Of a DNA stretch of 64,000 nt, positions 50,604-59,229 are shown piece by piece. Under the pieces are notes generated by a model. The model was not told the DNA's origin and did no database searches. It saw only the letters and a program-made list of their open reading frames with translations. The DNA is from CAKZNE01 sp040222435 (GTDB lineage: Bacteria > Bacteroidota > Bacteroidia > Flavobacteriales > Schleiferiaceae). The stretch covers positions 2,418,001-2,482,000 of the forward strand of contig OZ243107.1 in assembly GCA_965212245.1 (NCBI GenBank). The letters run 5' to 3'. Positions within the stretch are counted from its first letter, which is position 1, and every line of letters starts with the position of its first letter. The position numbers were made by a program, and so were the translations under genes.

Positions 50604-52952
50604 CTAGCGCTCATCTTTTAGGAAAGCTACCGGGTTTTTACAGATCACCCGAAATACCCGTGCACTCACATAGCCAAACAGGAGGGTTGCAAGTATACCA
50701 ATGGGCAACAAAAAATGGGAGGGTGACAATGTTATGCGGTATGCATAGGCTTCCAGCCATTGCTCGGAGGCGTAATAAGCTACGGTAAGACCAATAAGGG
50801 TGGCCAAGGCAAAGAGTAGGGCAATCTCGCGGCTTACAAAGCCAAACAGTGCCTTTCGGGAAGCACCCAAAATCTTTTTGATGTTCAGGGCTTTGGTTTT
50901 CTGTAGGATCAATTGGTTCAACACCCCCACCAGACCGATCAGGCTAATGAAGAGGCTTACCAAACCTGCTCCCAGTGTCAGGTCTGATTGCAGTTTTTCA
51001 GACGCGTACTGGGCTTGTAACTGGTCTTCCAAAAAGCTGTAGTGCAGTTCAGCCCCCGGAAAGGCCTCTTTCCAGACACTTTCTATCTGAGGCAACACGC
51101 TGGCGTACGATACGCCATCGGCCAGTTTCAGACTGAAATACCGCCCTATGACCGGGTTGAGCATATAGGCCACCGGTTGGATGTTTTCCTTGAGTGATTC
51201 TTGATTGAAATCACGGATTACCCCTTTAACTGTATTGCCCACACGGTTGCTGAATAGATACAAGCGCTTGCCAATGGCCTCTTCGGGAGTACCCAGGCCC
51301 AACTGGCGCACGGCCTGTTCATTCAAAAGGACATTTTGAGCGGTATTGTCCTTGGAAAGATGGGCATAGAGCTTTTCCCCTGCCACTACATCAAAACCAT
51401 AGAGGTCAATGTAATCTGCTTCGATCACCGCAGCGCTGACCATAGTTCTGGCAGAGCTTTCAAACCCATGTGCCTGATAGGTTTTCCACTGTAGGGCACT
51501 ACCGGGTATTGCCGTTGAATTGGCCATGTACTTAACCTGTGGCATCCGGCTCATCTCTTGCTTAAAACGTTCGACCTGATAACGGATGGAATCGCTGTTT
51601 GCCAAAAGGGGCTTTTGAAGGATTATCACGTTGGAGGGGTCATAGCCCAGGTCGTGGTTCTTTTGAAACTGAAATTGCCTTATGGTGGTAAAAGCAAACA
51701 GGATAAACCCAAGGGAAAGGGTGAGTTGCAATGCAGTAAAGACCTGCCCAAGGCGGTTTTTACCACTTTCTGCCAAGAGGCTGGAGGGCCTGCGCGAAAC
51801 ACTCACCTGACGATGTGCTGTGCGGCCTAACAAAAGCCCGTGCAGCAAACAGAAACCCAGCACAATAACAGCCAACCACAAAGCCTGTAGGGAGATCAGG
51901 GGCATTCTTTCGCCAAGCCCCAAGCGGGTCAGAAGTGATCCGGGCAAGCTGTACAAGAGCCCGAAAGACAGTAGTCATGCCACACCCATATGGGAAAGGT
52001 TGTAGCGTACAAAAGACCAAACAAAGTGCTGTTTTGATGCCCCCAAAATGTTGCGGATCGAATAACTCTTTAGCTTGCGCCTGTAGGCAGAAAAGCTAAA
52101 TACGGTGTAATTGGCCAGGGCGACCACGAGCACAAAAAGTGCGGCCAAAAATAACATGCGTATGTTGCTTTGGTCTATCATGGGGTTTTCTTCTCCTATA
52201 TCCCCATAAGTCAAATGCACCTGTTTTAAGGGGGTAAGCGACACCTGAATGTTGTCTGTGGTTTTCAGGGTGGAGCGCAAGGTTTGTTCTACCTGATTTT
52301 GGAGCGCTGAGGGCGTTACATGAGAGGGCTTTAAGAGATAAAAAGCATAGTAGGCACGGTCAAGATCAGTAGCAGTTTTAAAGGAATCCCAATTGTTACT
52401 TTCTGACAAGGGCAGGATCATATCAAAAGAGAGATGCGAATGCGCTTGAGCTTCCACAATACGGGCAATCTTAAAGTCACCCTTTTTATCGACATGTATG
52501 ACCTGGCCTTCTACACGGGTATGGCCAAACATGCGTTCGGCCAGCTCCTGGGTTATAATAATTTGGGAAGGCTTTATCTGTTGGGTGTACCCCTTGTTTG
52601 GCAACAACATGGACACCGCAGCGGGGTCTGCATAAAGGCTTTTGCGCACAATGAACATCTGCTCGCCCAATCGGGCATACAAACGTGAAGGTTCGGTCAG
52701 TACCCGGCCAACTCTGTCCACTGCATCGGGAGATTGCAGGCTGTACAAAAGCCCGGCAGGCAATGTAGGATGTTTTTTAAGCTGACCATCACTTTGGGTG
52801 GTCACCGATACACGAAAAATATCGCGCTGTTTGTCGAGGTGGGTATCATAGGTGTTGTGCCAGGTAACGGTGTTAAAAATAACCAGGCTAACGATGAAAG
52901 ATAGCACCAGTCCGGCCACAAGAAAAGCAGAAATTGGGGTTGTTGAACGCAT
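50604..52952 (-). pseudogene. FtsX/MacB-type ABC permease with in-frame stop codon
   Basis: Two open frames (50604-51956 and 51975-52952) encode the two halves of one permease of about 780 aa and are in the same frame, separated by a single TGA (51977-51975) and six sense codons (LLSFGL). The N-terminal half has a membrane helix (FLVAGLVLSFIVSLVIF), a large MacB-type periplasmic domain (VTTQSDGQLKKHPTLPAGLL) and an FtsX domain (SYSIRNILGASKQHFVWSF). The C-terminal half repeats these. The stop probably inactivates the gene; readthrough, use of two half-proteins or an assembly error are alternatives. No matching ATPase gene is in view. It lies immediately upstream of the Argonaute operon. Confidence 0.85.
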
Positions 52953-53028
52953 AACTACAAGTTAGTCAGCTATTTATATTGAGACAAGATATTAGTCATA
53001 TATTTATACTAATCAAAAACAACAAGTC

Positions 53029-53646
53029 ATGAATTACTCCATCACCGGGCAGCGTTTACTGTCCTGGCCTGCGCTTTTCTTAAGCGTTTTGTTGTTCTCT
53101 TCCTGTAGTAAAAATGAAGTTTCTTCAGATCGGGAAGCACAGAAGTCTGCCATTGCCATGCAGACCTCTGAAGGGTTTTTAGTACTACAAAAGGAAGAGC
53201 AGCTCAAAGAACGCTATCACGTTTATTTAACCGAGCATTTTGTAAATGCCGCAGAAAGAAGGTCGGAAATACTTTCTGAGGTTTCCATCTCGGGCTTGCG
53301 CTTAACACAAATGGATATTATGGAAGGTGAGCAGATGAGTTATTTGACCTTCAACGTGGATTATGGAGACATCCACCTAAAGGCTGCTTTTCCCGTCTAT
53401 AAGGATAAAAAAGGTGTTTACCTCTATGGTAGCCCTATAGAAGCAGGGATAGATTTCCGCAAGGCCGCCATGCTTGAATGCCCGTGTAACGGACACACCT
53501 GTGAGGGTTCCAACTGTTCGGAATGTATTTTCAGGAAAGACAATAATGACTGTATCACAGGTTGCCTGTGCAACCGCTCCCCTGGTGTTGGTCAATGCGA
53601 TCATTCGGTAAGCACCTTTCCGCCCGGTGCTTGTGACCCGGAATAA
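53029..53646 (+). CDS. Lipoprotein with Cys-rich C-terminus
   Basis: A 205-aa protein with a lipoprotein signal (LSVLLFSSCSKNE). The last 55 residues contain ten cysteines (for example ECPCNGHTCEGSNCSEC and DCITGCLCNRSPGVGQC), a pattern seen in metal-binding or multi-disulfide domains. The middle (about residues 45-140) is unrecognised. It is divergent from the broken permease and followed by a good terminator. Confidence 0.62.
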   Translation: MNYSITGQRLLSWPALFLSVLLFSSCSKNEVSSDREAQKSAIAMQTSEGFLVLQKEEQLKERYHVYLTEHFVNAAERRSEILSEVSISGLRLTQMDIMEGEQMSYLTFNVDYGDIHLKAAFPVYKDKKGVYLYGSPIEAGIDFRKAAMLECPCNGHTCEGSNCSECIFRKDNNDCITGCLCNRSPGVGQCDHSVSTFPPGACDPE

Positions 53647-53665
53647 AAAGCACTTTTTAAATCAT

Positions 53666-53703
53666 ACCCACACCCTGACTTGTATCGGGATGTGGGTTTT
53701 TTG
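53666..53703 (+). terminator. Rho-independent terminator
   Basis: ACCCACACCCTGA and TCGGGATGTGGGT form a stem with a 6-nt loop and two mismatches, followed by a run of T, just after the Cys-rich lipoprotein gene. Confidence 0.75.
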
Positions 53704-54197
53704 CGGTTGACTTGTTAAGTGTTTCTGTTCTAAAAGTCAGGATAAAAGATTGGTTGGAGATTTAGGCGAGATCCACCTCTAAGCCCTTGCTGCTCAATAA
53801 AACCCAAGGTCACCCCTCGGTCAACCAGGTATGAACCATGTCCTGACCGCGATAACAGACGCACCTACGACACCTCTCCATAACCCCTGGTTACCATAGG
53901 GTTACCCCGGCCTGACCATACCTCAGCCGTGCTTTGCCCTTGGTGAATCGTAACCTATTCATACCTCTACCTGTAGTATCCCACTTGGTCTTAAAAGGGC
54001 TTTAATATTTGGAGAAAAAGTAAAGTGGTCTGTGTATGAATTTATTACTTGTGATGGATTCCTGCTTGAAAATCGCGAACTTTGATCATTCATGGCAGGA
54101 TTAATTTAGAGAACTGAAGCCTCCAAAAACCAAACTTTAAAGTTCGAATATTTTAGATAATGTCTCTGAAACTAAATTTACCTACTCTTAGAAGTCT
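53704..54197. other. Intergenic region with C-rich strand asymmetry
   Basis: About 490 nt without a gene. From 53,770 to 54,000 the plus strand is very rich in C, with ACC, TACC or TAACC recurring at short intervals. From 54,000 on it is A/T-rich and should contain the promoter of the AraC gene. No frame here looks coding. Confidence 0.45.
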
Positions 54198-54770
54198 ATG
54201 AAACCACTTCCTCTTCTCCACATCAAAAACATGGTTTGCCCCCGCTGTATTATGGCGATAGAAGGGGTATTGAAAGAGCTAAATATTGATTACAGCAAAG
54301 TGACACTGGGCGAAGTAAGTCTGAACAAAGAAATCACTCCGAGCCAGCAAGTGGCCTTGAATAAAAAGTTACAAGCCCTGGGTTTTGAATTGCTGGAAAG
54401 CGGTAAATCCGCACTGATCTCCCGTATTAAAACCCTGATTGTGGAGCAGATCCACCATAAAAAGGAAAATCTACAGGTCAACTTCTCTACCTTTCTGTCC
54501 GATCAATTACACCATGACTACAGCAACCTGAGCCGCCTGTTTTCTTCGGTGGAGGGCATTACCATTGAGAAATTCATTACCCGGCAAAAAACAGAGCGTG
54601 TAAAGGAATTACTTTTTTACAATGAAATGAACCTGTCTGAAATTGCTTTCCAAATGAACTACAGCAGCGTAGCCCATCTTTCCGCCCAGTTTAAAAAGGA
54701 AACCGGAATGACCCCTTCTGCATTTAAAAAAAATGCAAAGCCTGGTCACAATGCATTAGATTCACTTTGA
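54198..54770 (+). CDS. HMA-AraC fusion transcriptional regulator
   Basis: A 190-aa protein. The N-terminal 70 residues resemble a heavy-metal-associated ferredoxin-like domain, with a short CxxC at residues 14-17 (NMVCPRCIMAIEGVL). The C-terminal 90 residues are an AraC double helix-turn-helix: LSRLFSSVEGITIEKFITRQ, ending LSEIAFQMNYSSVAHLSAQF and KKETGMTPSAFKK. The arrangement suggests a regulator that binds a metal ion directly. It lies upstream of the copper ATPase gene, separated now by the inserted nucleotidyltransferase gene. Confidence 0.85.
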   Translation: MKPLPLLHIKNMVCPRCIMAIEGVLKELNIDYSKVTLGEVSLNKEITPSQQVALNKKLQALGFELLESGKSALISRIKTLIVEQIHHKKENLQVNFSTFLSDQLHHDYSNLSRLFSSVEGITIEKFITRQKTERVKELLFYNEMNLSEIAFQMNYSSVAHLSAQFKKETGMTPSAFKKNAKPGHNALDSL

Positions 54771-55057
54771 CAGAATTCTGATTAGTGTCAAAAGTATATT
54801 TATTAAGATTAGGAATAAAGGATGAGAAGATAAGAAGGGTCTATCGGTTTTATCTTAAAAAACGATACAGGATTAGGGTAAGTAATAATTATGAACGTAG
54901 GGTTTAAAATAAACTAATGTACTGACTACATAACCCAATCGCCATAATGCTAAATTTAAGGTGGTAATAAAAAATTTCTAAATTGCTACATTGGAATTAT
55001 GAGTATATATAAAATAAGCATTTCATTTTAAGACTTGTTTAAAATTGATATAAAATT

Positions 55058-55747
55058 ATGAGCACTACATTGTTATCTAAAGCATATCCTACAGCGGATG
55101 AATGGAAAAAACTTGTTAACCAATTTGCTCCAGAGGCTATAGCTCATAAATTGCTCCTTGCAAGTGTGCCTTTTGTTTTCAAAGAGGAGCCTTTAAAATT
55201 TGCATTGTTCAAAAGAAATATAGCTGACGCTTTTGGAGTAGCACCAACTGACGTATTTATTGTGGGAAGTGCTCTAGCTGGAAGAAGTCTGAAAGGAAGT
55301 AGCATAAATAAAGAATATTCTTCAGCCAGCGATATTGATACTTTGATAATCTCTGAACACCTTTTTTCAAAGTATGTGATGCATTCTTTCGATTGGGTTA
55401 AAAGAATTACTACTCCTGAGGATTATGATGAGATCTATAAACCGCCCAAACTAAATGAACAGGATATTACAAATATTGGTAGACTTTCCATGAATGCTTC
55501 AAAAGGAATATGGAGACCAGATAGCTTACCTCCAGGGGCAGCTGCAAGAGATGACTTTTTCAAAAAGTTCGGTGACGTATCCTTAAAAGTTTTGGGTCTA
55601 CAACTTTCTGAAGACACTGTTTCAAAGGTAAATGGAAGGGTAGCACGCTCATTTGATGATGCTGTGGAAGACCTATCCCATAGCATCTATAAACTTAAAA
55701 AAGAATTTGAATTTATTGAAAAAGATAAAAATAAACTAAAGAAGTAA
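55058..55747 (+). CDS. Nucleotidyltransferase-like protein
   Basis: A 229-aa protein whose central region matches the polymerase-beta nucleotidyltransferase signature: Gly70-Ser71 in FIVGSALAGRSLKG and Asp92/Asp94 in SASDIDTLIISE, each followed by a hydrophobic strand. The rest is helical (LKFALFKRNIADAFGVAPT; DAVEDLSHSIYKLKKEFEF). Homologues may be toxins, antitoxins or signalling synthases, which cannot be told apart here. It is AT-rich relative to the flanking metal genes and is bounded by two copies of the AraC 3' end, which marks it as inserted cargo. Confidence 0.65.
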   Translation: MSTTLLSKAYPTADEWKKLVNQFAPEAIAHKLLLASVPFVFKEEPLKFALFKRNIADAFGVAPTDVFIVGSALAGRSLKGSSINKEYSSASDIDTLIISEHLFSKYVMHSFDWVKRITTPEDYDEIYKPPKLNEQDITNIGRLSMNASKGIWRPDSLPPGAAARDDFFKKFGDVSLKVLGLQLSEDTVSKVNGRVARSFDDAVEDLSHSIYKLKKEFEFIEKDKNKLKK

Positions 55748-55821
55748 ACAAAGAGAATCTAGATGAAAGACATTTAAAATAATTTTGACTTTCACTCTTA
55801 CTAATTAAAGCTACTGATGTT

Positions 55822-55922
55822 TAGCCCATCTTTCGGCCCAATTCAAAAAAGAAACAGGCATGACGCCCTCGGCTTTTAAAAAATCCAAAAAGCCCGGTCA
55901 TGCTTCATTAGACACCCTCTGA
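55822..55922 (+). pseudogene. Duplicated 3' end of the AraC regulator gene
   Basis: 101 nt of the same length and reading frame as 54670-54770, without indels. It encodes AHLSAQFKKETGMTPSAFKK and then SKKPGHASLDTL with a stop, against the intact gene's NAKPGHNALDSL. Many changes are at third positions, so this is a diverged paralogue or orthologue and not a recent copy. No 5' part is present. It ends 89 nt before the copper ATPase gene, so it is probably the tail of the original regulator of that gene. Confidence 0.8.
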
Positions 55923-56011
55923 CAAAATCTTGTAACTCTTAAACCAGATTGTATAACAACCATTTCCTTATAGTGGGTGAAATTTGTAGTGTTTAAAAAT
56001 TACAAACGCTT

Positions 56012-58264
56012 ATGGAGACTATCACCCTTCCCACAGCCCCTGCACCCAAAGGGAAAACCGTTAAAGAATCCTTTCCCGTAACGGGGATGACCTGTGCCGC
56101 CTGTGCTTCAAGTGTAGAATCTATCTTGAGCCATACAGAAGGGGTGCATGGAGCCACCGTAAATTTTGCCAATAGTTCAGTATTGGTGGAATACAACAAG
56201 TCAGTCACGCACGATGATTTACAAAAAGCCTTACAGTCTGTAGGCTATGACATCATCGTAGATGTAGAAGACCCTTCAGCAGTACAGCAGGAGCTTCAGG
56301 AAAAGCATTATGAGGAGGTAAAAAAACGAACCATTTGGTCTGCTATTTTAACGCTACCGGTATTCATTTTGGGCATGTTCTACATGGACTGGGTGCCGGG
56401 TAGATGGATATCCCTGGCATTTACCATTCCGGTTTTATTCTGGTTTGGGCGAAGTTTTTTCGTCAATGCTTATAAGCAAGCCAAACATGGGAAAGCCAAT
56501 ATGGATACCCTGGTTGCCCTGAGTACGGGGATCGCCTTTATATTCAGTTTGTTCAATACCTTATTTCCTGAGTTCTGGTACAGCCGGGGCATACATCCTC
56601 ATGTCTACTACGAAGCGGCTACCGTAATTATCACGTTCATCTCTCTAGGGAAAGTGCTGGAAGAGAAAGCTAAATCCAATACTTCTACTGCCATCAAAAA
56701 ACTGATGGGTTTGCAACCCAAGACCCTGAAAGTGATTGTGGATGGTGAAGAAGTGGAAATGCCCATAGCCTCTGTGCAAAAAGGCTATACCATTGTCGTT
56801 CGCCCAGGAGAGAAAATCCCAGTAGATGGCGAGGTAGTCGATGGAAATTCTTTTGTGGATGAAAGCATGATCACCGGAGAACCCATTCCGGTGGAGAAAA
56901 CCAAAGGTGAAAAAGTTTTTGCCGGGACAGTGAATCAAAAAGGTAGTTTCCGCTTTATTGCTGAGAAAGTGGCCGGGGAAACCCTACTCGCCCAGATCAT
57001 TAAAATGGTGCAGGAAGCTCAGGGCAGTAAGGCCCCGGTTCAAAAGCTGGTCGATAAAATCGCGGGAATATTTGTACCGGTAGTTATGGCCATTTCTATT
57101 ATCACCTTCATCACCTGGATGTTTGTCGGTGGAGATGATGCCTTTACCCATGCGCTGCTTACTTCGGTGGCGGTACTCGTAATCGCTTGTCCCTGTGCAT
57201 TAGGCTTGGCTACACCAACGGCTATTATGGTAGGTGTCGGAAAAGGAGCCGAAAACAATATCCTGATCAAAGATGCCGAAAGTCTGGAATTGGGACATAA
57301 AGTGAATGCTGTGGTATTGGATAAAACGGGTACCATCACAGAAGGGAAGCCAGTAGTGACCGATATCTTTTGGGAAGATGAGGGTCAATCCGAAAAACTC
57401 AAACCCATACTGCTTGCAATGGAGTCGCAATCCGAACATCCGCTGGCAGAGGCTGTGGTTCAAAAGCTAAAGGAGGAAGGAATTAAATCTACAACCATCA
57501 CCCGGTTTAACAGCATCACGGGGCGTGGTGTTGAGGCAATGGATGCAGATGACACGATGTTCTATATCGGTAATCAAAAATTGCTGACTGAACATAATAT
57601 CAACGTCAGCAATGAACTTGACAAAAGAGCAAAAGCCCTTCGGGAAGAAGCTAAAACGGTTATCTTCTTTGCCAATCAAAATCAGGCATTAGCCGTACTG
57701 GCCATAGCTGATAAGATCAAGGAAACGTCCAGACAGGCCATTAAAACCCTTCAAGACAGAAACATTGAAGTGTATATGCTCACAGGGGATAATCAGCAAA
57801 CCGCTCAGGCAGTTGCCAACCAGGTAGGACTGAAGCATTTCAAAGCAGAAGTGTTGCCCTCCGACAAGGCAGATTTTGTAAAAGAATTACAAGCCAAAGG
57901 CAAAATTGTGGCTATGGTGGGTGATGGTATCAACGACTCACATGCCCTGGCACAAGCCGATGTGAGTATTGCGATGGGGCTTGGTTCTGATATAGCGATG
58001 GATGTAGCCAAAATAACCCTAATCACTTCAGACTTGCAGTCCATACCTAAGGCATTGAACCTTTCTAAAAAGACGGTTTTGGGTATCCGTCAGAACCTGT
58101 TTTGGGCATTTATTTACAACATTATCGGCATCCCAATAGCAGCAGGACTTTTGTATCCCATCAATGGGTTTTTGCTAGACCCAATGATTGCCGGGATGGC
58201 GATGGCTTTCAGTTCAGTATCGGTAGTGGGCAATAGCCTGCGGTTGAAGGCAGCTAAAATTTAA
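56012..58264 (+). CDS. copA: Copper-translocating P1B-type ATPase
   Basis: A 750-aa inner-membrane copper exporter. It has one N-terminal HMA domain with Cys28 and Cys31 (GMTCAACASSV), the actuator motif MITGEPIPVEK, the ion-binding CPC at residues 393-395 (VIACPCALGLATPTA), the phosphorylated Asp437 (DKTGTITEG), the nucleotide-binding SEHPLAEA motif and the hinge MVGDGINDSHALAQADVSIA. Eight membrane helices are expected. It exports Cu(I) into the periplasm. The reading frame is complete. It follows the AraC-tail remnant, is transcribed with the HMA chaperone gene 32 nt downstream, and was probably controlled by the HMA-AraC regulator. Confidence 0.95.
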   Translation: METITLPTAPAPKGKTVKESFPVTGMTCAACASSVESILSHTEGVHGATVNFANSSVLVEYNKSVTHDDLQKALQSVGYDIIVDVEDPSAVQQELQEKHYEEVKKRTIWSAILTLPVFILGMFYMDWVPGRWISLAFTIPVLFWFGRSFFVNAYKQAKHGKANMDTLVALSTGIAFIFSLFNTLFPEFWYSRGIHPHVYYEAATVIITFISLGKVLEEKAKSNTSTAIKKLMGLQPKTLKVIVDGEEVEMPIASVQKGYTIVVRPGEKIPVDGEVVDGNSFVDESMITGEPIPVEKTKGEKVFAGTVNQKGSFRFIAEKVAGETLLAQIIKMVQEAQGSKAPVQKLVDKIAGIFVPVVMAISIITFITWMFVGGDDAFTHALLTSVAVLVIACPCALGLATPTAIMVGVGKGAENNILIKDAESLELGHKVNAVVLDKTGTITEGKPVVTDIFWEDEGQSEKLKPILLAMESQSEHPLAEAVVQKLKEEGIKSTTITRFNSITGRGVEAMDADDTMFYIGNQKLLTEHNINVSNELDKRAKALREEAKTVIFFANQNQALAVLAIADKIKETSRQAIKTLQDRNIEVYMLTGDNQQTAQAVANQVGLKHFKAEVLPSDKADFVKELQAKGKIVAMVGDGINDSHALAQADVSIAMGLGSDIAMDVAKITLITSDLQSIPKALNLSKKTVLGIRQNLFWAFIYNIIGIPIAAGLLYPINGFLLDPMIAGMAMAFSSVSVVGNSLRLKAAKI

Positions 58265-58296
58265 GAATCAAATTGTAAACTTTAAATAGACTAATA

Positions 58297-58506
58297 ATGA
58301 ATACGTTAAAATTTAAAACCAATATCAATTGCGGAGGATGTCTTTCAAAAGTAACTCCCTTTCTGAATGAGGAAAAGAACATAGAAAAATGGAATGTCAA
58401 CCTTGAAAGTGATGACCGCATACTTACTGTAGAAACTTCTGATCTGACTGAAGAAGAAGTAAAGAAAACCGTACAGAAAGCGGGTTTTAAGGCAGAGACG
58501 TTATAG
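58297..58506 (+). CDS. HMA-domain metallochaperone
   Basis: A 69-aa single HMA domain. The metal-binding motif is NCGGC (residues 8-12, NINCGGCLSKVTPF), the fold follows the beta-alpha-beta-beta-alpha-beta pattern, and SDDRILTVETSDLTEEEVKK fits the second half. It probably carries Cu(I) to the ATPase. It lies 32 nt after the ATPase gene and is co-transcribed. Confidence 0.88.
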   Translation: MNTLKFKTNINCGGCLSKVTPFLNEEKNIEKWNVNLESDDRILTVETSDLTEEEVKKTVQKAGFKAETL

Positions 58507-58613
58507 CGTAAGAACTTCTGAAATCCATTTGGTCTCAGAAGTCTGCCTTTTTCTAGTAGCCCAACCAAACTTTGCAATACCCTTGCATTGCATTAATCCG
58601 TATTTTTGTAAAA

Positions 58614-58937
58614 GTGAAAATCGCGTGCTACATATTAAGCCTTTATCTTATCCTCATTTCAGGGATGGCCTGTGCGGATACAGTGCCGCTTAAGGAGGAT
58701 ATCAGGGAAAGTTTTACTATAGTCAATACAGCAGATAGTAATAATAACCATGATCCCAATAATGGTTGGGACGGTTGTTCTCCACTTTGTGTTTGTCATT
58801 GCTGCCACATGCATTTCTTATCTACTTCGGGAATAGCCTTTACAAATACCGAAAAACGACCTGGTTTATATACTGCCTATCTTCAGGATTTCAGAAGCAT
58901 TGAAATCTCCGAATTTCTCAAGCCCCCAAGATCATAA
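58614..58937 (+). CDS. DUF6660-like secreted Cys/His-rich protein
   Basis: A protein of about 107 aa with an N-terminal signal (KIACYILSLYLILISGMACAD). The GTG at 58614 is the preferred start; the frame extends upstream to a TTG at 58572 without a signal-like sequence. The mature part carries a metal-binding looking CSPLCVCHCCHMHFL cluster. The arrangement of signal, Cys/His block and size matches DUF6660 proteins that accompany metal efflux genes in Bacteroidota. A periplasmic metal-binding role is inferred. Confidence 0.72.
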   Translation: MKIACYILSLYLILISGMACADTVPLKEDIRESFTIVNTADSNNNHDPNNGWDGCSPLCVCHCCHMHFLSTSGIAFTNTEKRPGLYTAYLQDFRSIEISEFLKPPRS

Positions 58938-59065
58938 TTCTTCCTGCTTGACGGGATAAGTATGCTCTGTCGATAAAGTCCCTTTTATCAGGACTGATTG
59001 GGTATTTTACTTACCGCTCAGGCATTTTCTTTAATGAGCCTTTAGTACTCAAAGGCATCCTTTCA

Positions 59066-59218
59066 TTGTGTTCAATCTTATTCAGCAAGTTGAAAAAATT
59101 GAATAAAATCACACTCAAACAAATTCTAAAGTGGCTTTTTATTGTTTTGGTCTGCCTGATCTTTTTGGTAGCCATTGTGGCACGTTTCCATCACTTCCTC
59201 TCTTTCCATGTAAAATAA
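59066..59218 (+). CDS. Possible small membrane protein
   Basis: A 50-aa frame from TTG 59066: MCSILFSKLKKLNKITLKQI, then a hydrophobic helix (LFIVLVCLIFLVAIVARF) and a stop just 11 nt before the RND pump gene. The frame is open further upstream to 58,950, so the true start is uncertain. Its position between metal genes and its clean helix suggest a real small protein. Confidence 0.4.
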   Translation: MCSILFSKLKKLNKITLKQILKWLFIVLVCLIFLVAIVARFHHFLSFHVK

Positions 59219-59229
59219 CTTAAAGTAGT

